15,765 nucleotides of DNA, from assembly GCA_937868245.1 (NCBI GenBank), contig CALMMI010000708.1, forward strand, positions 1 to 15,765, written 5' to 3'. The stretch's first letter is position 1, and each line of letters starts with the position of its first letter. Made by a program: the position numbers and the translations under genes. The stretch comes from an uncultured Ignavibacteria bacterium (GTDB lineage: Bacteria > Bacteroidota > Ignavibacteria > Kapaibacteriales > UBA961). This document shows positions 5,855-13,257 of this stretch, in pieces. The notes beneath the pieces were generated by a model. The model made no database searches, had not been told where the DNA came from, and saw only the letters and a program-made list of their open reading frames with translations.

Positions 5855-8800
5855 TTAATACCCCTTCTTCATTGCATTAATCCGTTTTACAAGGGTATCA
5901 CCTAAACGCTTAGCTTCTTCGCGCGAGCATGTAAGTTTTCGAGTCCATTTATCTTCGGGGATATTTGGTGCGGCAAGACGTGTAAAAAGCAGACGTGCAG
6001 TAAATGTTTGTTGTAATGGGAAGATAGGCGAACAGAAATAGATATAACATTCCAGTTGCAGACGGTAATGTTCAAAAAGTTCATCCAAACCTTTTGAACC
6101 GGCTATTTTATTTGTTTTCCAATCCCAAATCTCCCATTCATTCTCAGAGTTTTTCACAAGAACATCCAATACCCCTACCAGAAAATCCTGCCCTACCGGA
6201 ATTTGAAGAGGATACTCAAGTTTAGCTGTATGGAATGCTGCGGCAAATTGTTGAACAAGGGGAGTAAGAGCAACATTTTCAGTTTCGCGTCGGATTCTTT
6301 CGGTTAGCTGCTGATTGGTGTGGCGTTCGATGATGGTGAGTTCGTTGGTAATATTCTTGTCCAAAATTGTATGATCCATTGTTCCGCGTGCATCGAGCCA
6401 AAACGGGAGTTTGCTCATCACTTCATGAATGATTGTTCCTGAGAGTGAGCCTGCAACGGCATCATTTATATCGTTTTCTGAGATTATAGGCAGTGCGGAA
6501 TCATCCTCTTCGGAAATTCCCAAACGGTATGTACGGACATAAGAGTTGGGGTTACTCTCGAAAAGCATCATTTGCGATGCAGAGAAATATTCATCTTCAA
6601 TTGTTGTTTCAAGTGTGTCCACAAGGAGTAATGGCTGTTTCTTCTCTTTTGTTGAATGTTGAACAACGTTTGTTCCCTCAACACTTACTGCAAATTCCAG
6701 GGGAATTACGCATTCATTCAGTTCAACGCTACCGTTGTTAAGTACCGGCAGTTGAATGGTAATTTCCTCAGAATGATTAAACAGCAAATCCTCTGGTGAA
6801 CGTTCTATTCCCTGAAAAAGCATTGCAAGTATTCCGTTTATTTTGGAGATTCCTCCCGATTTCGTTCTTTTTACCAAACCTGAAATTATCAAATGGTCTT
6901 TTGCTCTGGTAAGTGCTACGTATAAAAGACGTTTTGCTTCGGCTTCTTCGGCAATATCCTTTCTTTTCGCGGCAACGAATTGTAAGGGGGTAAAGATAGT
7001 GCCCTGTTCTTCATCCGGCAATGGAAATGAGATGCCGATGTCATTATTGACTTGCATCGTTTCCTTGTTTGGCGAGCGTTTATTGGTTTGATATACTACC
7101 ACAATAGGGAACTCCAACCCTTTAGAGGAGTGAACGGTCATAATGTTTACGGCGTTTACCCCTTGTTGAATAGTAGCTTCGTTTTCATCGGCAGTGCTGT
7201 TAGCCAATACTGTTAATTCCTCTACAAAATCATAGAGGTTGCGGAAACCTTTTTGTTCAAAATTACGGGCAAAATCTATCAGTTTTTCAATATTCGCTTC
7301 CATTTGAACTGCTCTTTCGGATTTTGCAATCACGGCGCGCCAGCCGCTGCGCTCAAGAAGTAACCGTATCAGGGATGGGATTGGCATTCGGGGAGCCAAC
7401 GGTATCATTTCGGCAAGAAGGGTGTATGCTCGTCTGATGGGGGATTCTCTGTTGATAGAATCATTGTTCTGTAATTGACACAAGCCCTCCCATAAAGTCA
7501 GTATTTTTCGTTTTTCATTTGCCGATGTTGCAATTGTATAAATATCAGCATCGCTACAACCAAAAAAGGGAGAACGCAATATTGCCGCAAGCGATAAATC
7601 ATCGTTAGGATTATGAAGGAAACTCAAATACGAATGGACATCGGTAATTTCCTGAGTACTAAAGAAACCCTTCCCGCTATGAATTACAAACGGAATCCCA
7701 ATCCGGCGGAAGGCATTTGCAAGTGATTCAAATCCATTGCGCGAACGAGCCAAAATTGCAATATCCCCATATTCAGCCGGACGTGAAATTTCCGGGCTGT
7801 CGAAAACGATGCAGGGAGTTTCCTTGCTTGTTATTTTTGCAATATACCGGGCAAGAAGTTCGGGCTCATTGCTGCTGTCATCATTTTCCGTTTCATCCGG
7901 TTGTGATTCTTCGCTGCTTGTCTGCTTCTCCTGATATTGTTGCTCGGCAAGTAAAAAGGTAATTGAACCGTCTGCCGGATTAAGTTTACCTGCATGGCGG
8001 GCACACACAATCGGCTCGTAGCCAACATCAAACCCGGAGGTTTCGCTTGGCATAATCGAGCCGCAAACTACATTTACAAACCCTGCAATGGCTGGTAATA
8101 ACCTAAAGGTAGCCGAAAGGCGAATATCACCGTACATTTCATTGGCTTGGGTAGCAATTTTCCCGTTTGGAGTAGAAATATCCCTGTGGATTTTCCCGGA
8201 ATCAATATCCTGCCTGTTTGCAGCTTGAATATCTTTCCGTGCTTCCTCGAAAACACGAACATCCGCTCCGCGGAAACCGTAGATACTTTGTTTTGCATCA
8301 CCTACGATAAACAGGTTCGTGGAATTTCCGATAAGGTCAGTATTGGATAATTCCATTGCAGAAACAAGCCTTTTGGCTATTTCATATTGAAGGATATTCG
8401 TATCCTGAAATTCATCCATCATCAGATACCGTATCTTACGTCGCAGTTTCTGGCGGACGGATTCATTCTCTAACAGAGTAAGGGCTTTTAATTGTAAGTC
8501 GTCAAAATTCAATTCACCCCGACTGTCCTTCTCTGCTTCTACTGCCATTGATGCTTCACGTGCCATTCCAAAGAGAATCCGAGCCAAATGAAGGAGTTGT
8601 TCATCCATTTCTGCTGATTGAAACGCTTCAACTGTATTTTCATTCACTAATGACGCAGCTTCTTGAATTACGGATTGAATTTTCAGTCCGTCAGTTTCGT
8701 TAGTTGCATTTCGAATTGGTGCTCTGAATACATTTTCCTTTGTGAAAAAAACTGATTTAACCAGGAGCAATTCTTGAATAATGATGCTGAATTCCACGAG

Positions 8801-9583
8801 TGAATATCTGCCGCTTAGTTGTTCTGTAATTTGATAAAGTTTTTCACGTGCTTCATTGATACTTACTCCAATTTTTGTTTGCTCTTTCGGTTTAAGTAAA
8901 GAAAGATTAATCGCTGATAGAAGTTCGGTAAGAATAGCAATCATTGATCGCATGGAAATATCGACCATCTCCCGGGCAATGACGGCAATTTTTTCAAAAA
9001 GGAAATCATCTTCATGGGAATATACATCTTCAAGTAACCGTAATTTTTCTGAATTACTTAGGAGTTCTTTTAAGTAATCCTGAACTGCTTTTCGTCCGAG
9101 TGTGCGGAACAAAAGCAGGGCATCTTCGCGGTTCGGGTTTTCACTTTCAAGCCACTCTTCCATTGTATCGAGAGCAGCCCTTTCCCGCAGAACAATTTCT
9201 TCGCTTTGGGTTAGCTCTGTAAAATTAGGTACAACCCCTGCTTCAATCGGAAAATCCCTAAGCAGTTGACTGCAAAAACTGTGAATGGTTGAAATTTTTG
9301 CGCTTGTAAGGCGTTCGCGAATTGAGCGGAGTTTTCTCATTTCGCTTGCTTCGGTTGCTTTTGCAAGGAGTTCTTCGATTACTTTTGCCACACGGGCAGT
9401 CATTTCTGCGGCTGCCTTGCGGGTAAAGGTAATGGCAACAATCGAGCGGCTGTCAACACCGTTCAACAGCAGTTGAACGTACCGCTGAACCAGTACCGAT
9501 GTCTTGCCCGAACCTGCTCCGGCAGTTACAGCCAAATGTCTGTCTGATGCCTGGGCAAGGAATTGTTCGCGGGTAAATGCCAT
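5855..9583 (-). CDS. addA: AddA-type UvrD-family helicase/RecB-type nuclease
   Basis: A 1242-residue superfamily 1 helicase with a C-terminal nuclease, close to the length of B. subtilis AddA (about 1230). Helicase motifs in order: I AGAGSGKT (21-28), Ia ITFTRKAAAEM (51-61), II DEFQDT (390-395), III GDAKQSIYGFRGAD (428-441), IV-region RLSATFR (488-494), V VNIMTVHSSKGLEFP (812-826), VI LLYVALTRAKD (886-896). The nuclease domain shows His1053, Asp1140 (GVLD), DWKT at 1154-1157 and Gln1176 (LQLECY), so all expected catalytic residues are present. By family, AddAB unwinds and resects double-strand ends and loads RecA for recombinational repair. The partner addB is not adjacent: the upstream gene is divergent and the downstream genes are lipoproteins. 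The catalytic residues look intact. A RecB-like or stand-alone relative is possible, but the nuclease and N-terminus favour AddA. Confidence 0.88.
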   Translation of the reverse strand: MAFTREQFLAQASDRHLAVTAGAGSGKTSVLVQRYVQLLLNGVDSRSIVAITFTRKAAAEMTARVAKVIEELLAKATEASEMRKLRSIRERLTSAKISTIHSFCSQLLRDFPIEAGVVPNFTELTQSEEIVLRERAALDTMEEWLESENPNREDALLLFRTLGRKAVQDYLKELLSNSEKLRLLEDVYSHEDDFLFEKIAVIAREMVDISMRSMIAILTELLSAINLSLLKPKEQTKIGVSINEAREKLYQITEQLSGRYSLVEFSIIIQELLLVKSVFFTKENVFRAPIRNATNETDGLKIQSVIQEAASLVNENTVEAFQSAEMDEQLLHLARILFGMAREASMAVEAEKDSRGELNFDDLQLKALTLLENESVRQKLRRKIRYLMMDEFQDTNILQYEIAKRLVSAMELSNTDLIGNSTNLFIVGDAKQSIYGFRGADVRVFEEARKDIQAANRQDIDSGKIHRDISTPNGKIATQANEMYGDIRLSATFRLLPAIAGFVNVVCGSIMPSETSGFDVGYEPIVCARHAGKLNPADGSITFLLAEQQYQEKQTSSEESQPDETENDDSSNEPELLARYIAKITSKETPCIVFDSPEISRPAEYGDIAILARSRNGFESLANAFRRIGIPFVIHSGKGFFSTQEITDVHSYLSFLHNPNDDLSLAAILRSPFFGCSDADIYTIATSANEKRKILTLWEGLCQLQNNDSINRESPIRRAYTLLAEMIPLAPRMPIPSLIRLLLERSGWRAVIAKSERAVQMEANIEKLIDFARNFEQKGFRNLYDFVEELTVLANSTADENEATIQQGVNAVNIMTVHSSKGLEFPIVVVYQTNKRSPNKETMQVNNDIGISFPLPDEEQGTIFTPLQFVAAKRKDIAEEAEAKRLLYVALTRAKDHLIISGLVKRTKSGGISKINGILAMLFQGIERSPEDLLFNHSEEITIQLPVLNNGSVELNECVIPLEFAVSVEGTNVVQHSTKEKKQPLLLVDTLETTIEDEYFSASQMMLFESNPNSYVRTYRLGISEEDDSALPIISENDINDAVAGSLSGTIIHEVMSKLPFWLDARGTMDHTILDKNITNELTIIERHTNQQLTERIRRETENVALTPLVQQFAAAFHTAKLEYPLQIPVGQDFLVGVLDVLVKNSENEWEIWDWKTNKIAGSKGLDELFEHYRLQLECYIYFCSPIFPLQQTFTARLLFTRLAAPNIPEDKWTRKLTCSREEAKRLGDTLVKRINAMKKGY

Positions 9584-9623
9584 GAAGATGAAGAATATAA
9601 GTAGTCAATTCATTGTACAGTTA

Positions 9624-9631
9624 CAAAAATA
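9624..9631 (-). promoter_or_regulatory. Possible -7 element of the addA promoter
   Basis: TATTTTTG on the minus strand fits TAnnTTTG and would start transcription about 35-40 bases before the addA ATG at 9583. No TTTG is found at the right distance upstream, so support is partial. Confidence 0.35.
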
Positions 9632-9765
9632 ACAGATTAATACCCATAGTCGGTACGGCAGTGTGTGCAATCTATTATTCTTTTCTTTAATTAACGTATG
9701 AAAAGTCCAAACCCCAACAATAACTTTCAACTGAATTATAGGTAGAAGGAAAGTCTCAGTTTCTC

Positions 9766-9797
9766 TTTGAAAACGTTAAATATTATATGTAGTTTTG
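9766..9797 (+). promoter_or_regulatory. Bacteroidota-type promoter of the coiled-coil/glycosyltransferase operon
   Basis: TTTG (9766-9769), 20 bases, TAGTTTTG (9790-9797): a full match to the -33/-7 consensus. The expected start near 9800 leaves a 5' leader of about 70 bases that contains the inverted repeat at 9835-9848. Confidence 0.65.
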
Positions 9798-9834
9798 TAT
9801 CAACAGGTAAACGCCGGCAGGAAAAATAAAGTAT

Positions 9835-9848
9835 CATACGAACGTATG
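9835..9848. promoter_or_regulatory. Inverted repeat in the operon leader, possible operator
   Basis: CATACG-AA-CGTATG: 6-base arms with a 2-base spacer, 21 bases upstream of the first start codon and about 37 bases downstream of the -7 element. It could be a dimeric regulator's site or chance. CGTATG also occurs alone at about 9697. Confidence 0.3.
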
Positions 9849-9869
9849 TCATTTCAGTTATCTTAACGA

Positions 9870-11252
9870 ATGGAATTCTCCGCTATGTATTCAATTGATG
9901 ATTTTATCAACGAGGCAAAAAAACAACTCGAAGATTATACTGAACAACGTACTAATCTGCAGAATCTAGTTTCGGAGAATAAGCAACGCCACACCGAGCT
10001 AAAGAAAGAAATTGCTGCTGCTTATGGAAATCTTTTGAATCTTGTTATGCCCTCGATTACCGAAGAGAACCTCCGGGTACTTTCACAGACGATTAACGCT
10101 CCGCGTGTTGCAACAATGTGGGGAACAATGAAAGAGGTTGAGCAGAAACTACAAAAAATAATTAATCAGTTTGAAAAAGACGAAGAAGTAAAAACAAGTG
10201 CAGCTTTACTTGAACCCCATACAGGAGTTCTTACATCGCAATTGGAAGAACTGGAAGCACTCTACCCGAAAATTAAAAGTGAATTTGATGAGTTAAGTTC
10301 AAACTACGAACTAAAACGACTTATCGAAGCAGGATACGGTACTGATAATTATAAGCATAGAGGTTTTACAAAGTATATAAATAAAGAATATCTGCGAGAC
10401 TGGAAAACCGGAGATTATTTAGTTGAGAGGTTCAAAGTTAATTCGTTTGTAGATATTTCCTTCCGCTATTCAGAATTAGCGGAACAGGAACGTACATTTA
10501 GAGAATCGATAGCATCACTCCATGAACAAATTGAAAATGTACAGCAAAAGTCCAAAAGCTATAATCAGGCTCTTCTCCAGAAGAAAGAACTCATTGGGGA
10601 TTTGTATTCTCAGGTTGGACGGGAAGTATCGTTATTTCTGCAAAATGGGGGTGAGAAAGCCAAAAATAAGCTGAAAAATGCAAACGAAGTCTTAAAGCTA
10701 ATCCCGTCAATCGAGGGAATGCTCCTAAAGCAAGATTATTTAGAGAAGCTCAACGATAAAATAGCGAATGATATAACTGAATTAAACCAACGTGCAGATG
10801 TACTCCGCTCCGAAAAAAACAATTACGAAAAAGATCAGCAAAGATCACGCTCCAAAACATTTACCAACGAGCAATTTGCCCATAGATTTAGAAACGATCA
10901 TTACAGCAAAGTATATAACCGCTATAATACTGTAAGTAATTCCATTTATGTTTTTAATGATTATAATAATTTCTCGACTTTTGATGAGTTTTTATACTTA
11001 GGGTTGGTAGCAGGACAGATACTTGGCGACGGAGGGCACTATAACTCAGGACAGCAGGAATACTTTAACGATAACACTACTTCAAGTTACTCGACTAACA
11101 TTTCTGATTATTCTTCCAGCTTAACGAATAGTCAATATTCAACTGAGCCGCCGCAACCGGTATATGATCGAGGTTCTTCAAGTAGCGATACAAGTTCCGG
11201 CGATGATACAAGTTCCAATTCTACCCCGTCAGGTTGGAGCGATGCAAGCTAA
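9870..11252 (+). CDS. Predicted coiled-coil protein with Ser/Thr/Asn-rich C-terminal tail
   Basis: A 460-residue protein I do not recognise. It has no signal peptide and no transmembrane segment. Residues about 10-50, 85-150 and 205-325 are highly charged, with heptad-like spacing (KKQLEDYTEQRTNL, LEELEALYPKIKSEFDEL, LEKLNDKIANDITELNQRAD), suggesting long coiled coils. Residues about 330-390 are Tyr/Phe/Asn-rich (VYNRYNTVSNSIYVFNDY) and end in a short hydrophobic patch LYLGLVAGQILG. The last 70 residues are low-complexity Ser/Thr/Asp/Gly and finish in SGWSDAS. This could be a scaffold or a cytoskeleton-like protein. A second in-frame ATG at 9885 is an alternative start; neither has a clear ribosome-binding site. 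The stop TAA overlaps the next ATG by one base (TAATG), so the two are translationally coupled. It is first in a three-gene operon. Confidence 0.75.
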   Translation: MEFSAMYSIDDFINEAKKQLEDYTEQRTNLQNLVSENKQRHTELKKEIAAAYGNLLNLVMPSITEENLRVLSQTINAPRVATMWGTMKEVEQKLQKIINQFEKDEEVKTSAALLEPHTGVLTSQLEELEALYPKIKSEFDELSSNYELKRLIEAGYGTDNYKHRGFTKYINKEYLRDWKTGDYLVERFKVNSFVDISFRYSELAEQERTFRESIASLHEQIENVQQKSKSYNQALLQKKELIGDLYSQVGREVSLFLQNGGEKAKNKLKNANEVLKLIPSIEGMLLKQDYLEKLNDKIANDITELNQRADVLRSEKNNYEKDQQRSRSKTFTNEQFAHRFRNDHYSKVYNRYNTVSNSIYVFNDYNNFSTFDEFLYLGLVAGQILGDGGHYNSGQQEYFNDNTTSSYSTNISDYSSSLTNSQYSTEPPQPVYDRGSSSSDTSSGDDTSSNSTPSGWSDAS

Positions 11253-12700
11253 TGACAGTAAAGATATTGAATTACGCAGTAAACGGTTTGGGATTAGGAC
11301 ATATAACCCGCCTTACTGCTATTAGCCGTCAGATACGCCGCTTGGCTCTTGTTGCAGGAATCCATACGGAAATAACATTTCTTACTTCGAGTGAGAACGA
11401 CGATATTTGTTATGCAAACGGGTTTGCTTCGTTCAAGATTCCTTCTAAAAATTCTTTGGCGAAAGCACAACTATCACCTCACCGTTATCGCAAAATTGCC
11501 AAGCAGTGGATTTGGAATGCAGTGAACCTCATTTCACCCGATATTTTTGTGGTTGATACTTTCCCTGGTGGGTCGTTCAATGAACTGTTTGATGTATTGG
11601 ACTTTGGTCAGAAAAATGTGTTTATTTACAGGGCTGTAAAACCTGAAATGGCATTGGAAGCAGGTTTTCAATCGGTGTTGAAAGGGTATCATCGAATCAT
11701 AAAGCCGAATGAACATGGTGTGAATGATTCCCCCGTACCGGATTTTGCAACCGAAAGAACAGTTGATGTTGGTGAAATTTTTATACGTTCGCGAAATGAA
11801 ATTTTATCTCGCAGTGAAGCACGCGCTGTTTTTGATATTAGCGGTGATGCAATTGCAGTGTATGTTTCGGTGGGCGGCGGAGGAGATGCAAATGCCGTGC
11901 AACTACTCGAGGTGTTCCGCTCGCTTGCAAGGAAACATCCTGATGTCATATTTGTATTTGGGGCAGGTTCGCTGTATCAAGGTCATGAAATCCATGCATC
12001 CAATATCCGGTGGACCCAGCGACCAATGATTATGGAGTATTTTCACGCTTTTGATGCAGCCATAACCGCCGGAGGATTTAATACGGTGAATGAATTGATG
12101 CACTGCGGCATACCATGTGTGTTCTTGCCGCAGGAACGTAAGTATGATGATCAATTTAACAGAGTGCATAAATATGCAAATCAAGGAGCAGGAATTGTAG
12201 CCAATTCGCTCAATATTGATGAATTGAGTAAAGCTTTGCTTTCAGTTTTAGATTCAAAGGCAGAAATGTCGGCAGTTGCGAAAAGTCTGGTTCCCCGTAA
12301 TTGTGCGATTGATGCTGCTATTGAAGTACTGTCAACACAAGTGAACAGGGCGCGTCTTGAACATTCACGCGCTTTACTTACAGAAGCTGCTATCCACACT
12401 ATGGGATTTGCCCCGCAAGAAGAGTATGCTTACTGCGAGTTGCTCCATGCAGTTGATTCTCTTGCGGCAATCGAATCATCAGGAATATCTCATGATACAG
12501 ATACTGTACAGAAACTGACAAAAGAATGGTATCTTTTTGCTCGCGGCAATAATCGAACAATTCGCGATGTGCTTAATGCTGTCCGTATGTGCAGAAGAAA
12601 CCACAATGTTATCCTCCAGCAGAATATTCATACTACGATGCAGGAATATATTATACAAAACCCGATTAATCCGAACAATATCAGGATACCTTCCCCATGA
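11252..12700 (+). CDS. MurG-like GT-B glycosyltransferase (GT28 C-terminal type) with C-terminal extension
   Basis: A 482-residue probable glycosyltransferase. The N-terminal Rossmann half has the MurG-type glycine loop GLGLGHITR (12-20). The C-terminal half has VSVGGGGDAN (205-214), FGAGS (236-240) and the nucleotide-sugar-binding stretch ITAGGFNTVNELMHCGIPCV (271-290), followed by FLPQERKYDDQFNR (291-304) where MurG-type enzymes bind UDP-GlcNAc. The best family call is UDP-sugar-dependent GT28; donor and acceptor are unknown. True MurG acts in mur operons, and none is here. Residues about 362-482 are a mostly helical extension not expected in MurG. The ATG at 11252 is chosen over the in-frame TTG at 11234 because it forms a TAATG overlap with the coiled-coil gene. 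The 3' end overlaps the next gene as ATGA. It may modify a product or partner of the operon; this is inference. Confidence 0.82.
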   Translation: MTVKILNYAVNGLGLGHITRLTAISRQIRRLALVAGIHTEITFLTSSENDDICYANGFASFKIPSKNSLAKAQLSPHRYRKIAKQWIWNAVNLISPDIFVVDTFPGGSFNELFDVLDFGQKNVFIYRAVKPEMALEAGFQSVLKGYHRIIKPNEHGVNDSPVPDFATERTVDVGEIFIRSRNEILSRSEARAVFDISGDAIAVYVSVGGGGDANAVQLLEVFRSLARKHPDVIFVFGAGSLYQGHEIHASNIRWTQRPMIMEYFHAFDAAITAGGFNTVNELMHCGIPCVFLPQERKYDDQFNRVHKYANQGAGIVANSLNIDELSKALLSVLDSKAEMSAVAKSLVPRNCAIDAAIEVLSTQVNRARLEHSRALLTEAAIHTMGFAPQEEYAYCELLHAVDSLAAIESSGISHDTDTVQKLTKEWYLFARGNNRTIRDVLNAVRMCRRNHNVILQQNIHTTMQEYIIQNPINPNNIRIPSP

Positions 12701-13215
12701 AATATAAAACCTTTTCAATTATAATAAAAGCTGTCCTTATTGCGATACCCATTCTTATCTATGTTTTCGTTGTACGCTCCTGCGTATCGGGAATGTCGGA
12801 TGCAATACAACAAGAGGAGGAAAGAGCAAAACGTGAGGCATTGGCTGCACCAAAAGATACGGTGAAGCAAACTCAGGAAGAGACAGTTGGCTCAAAAGAA
12901 CTTTCGTTATCTTCTATTCAGCGAGAAATTCTTCAATTACAAAAACAGCCGATAAGTACCGGCAAACCCGACGGCAAAGGTTCGTTAAAGCGATTCATTG
13001 CAAAGGATGATATTAAAATCGATATGCGATGCGACAAGGCGAAAGGGTTCACAACATGGAACCGTATAAAAATTGATCTTGATGGTGATAAGAAATACGA
13101 TGAAAAATGGAATTTTCGTGATGATGGCACGGTTGCGCGACTCGTTGCTCCCGACGATGATGAAAATTACACAGTAGAGTACAGGCTTAACAAAGATGTA
13201 TGGAAGGTAAAGTAA
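12697..13215 (+). CDS. Small single-pass membrane-anchored protein with Asp-rich C-terminal domain
   Basis: A 172-residue protein I do not recognise. One N-terminal hydrophobic segment (about 7-27: IIIKAVLIAIPILIYVFVV) acts as an anchor or uncleaved signal. Cys29 follows (RSCVSG), but the preceding residues are not a good lipobox. Residues about 35-70 are charged and Glu/Gln-rich. The C-terminal ~65 residues form a compact, probably beta-rich domain containing RIKIDLDGDKKYDEKW; the Asp spacing D-x-D-G-D-x-x-x-D-E recalls calcium-binding loops of the EF-hand/dockerin type. The domain would lie outside the cytoplasm if the anchor orients N-in. The start codon overlaps the glycosyltransferase stop (ATGA), so the gene is translationally coupled and is the last gene of the operon. 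It is followed by a convergent gene 42 bp away with no clear terminator. Confidence 0.75.
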   Translation: MKYKTFSIIIKAVLIAIPILIYVFVVRSCVSGMSDAIQQEEERAKREALAAPKDTVKQTQEETVGSKELSLSSIQREILQLQKQPISTGKPDGKGSLKRFIAKDDIKIDMRCDKAKGFTTWNRIKIDLDGDKKYDEKWNFRDDGTVARLVAPDDDENYTVEYRLNKDVWKVK

Positions 13216-13257
13216 TGATGATTGTGAGAAGACTACACTGTTAAAGGTTCTAAAATA

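Noticed and set aside
11689..12184. Several minus-strand ORFs of 86-93 codons inside the glycosyltransferase
   Set aside because: They lie opposite conserved GT28 motifs and have no coding signs of their own.
11252..12700. Calling the glycosyltransferase murG
   Set aside because: It has a long extra C-terminus and no cell-wall gene neighbours, so the peptidoglycan role is unsupported.
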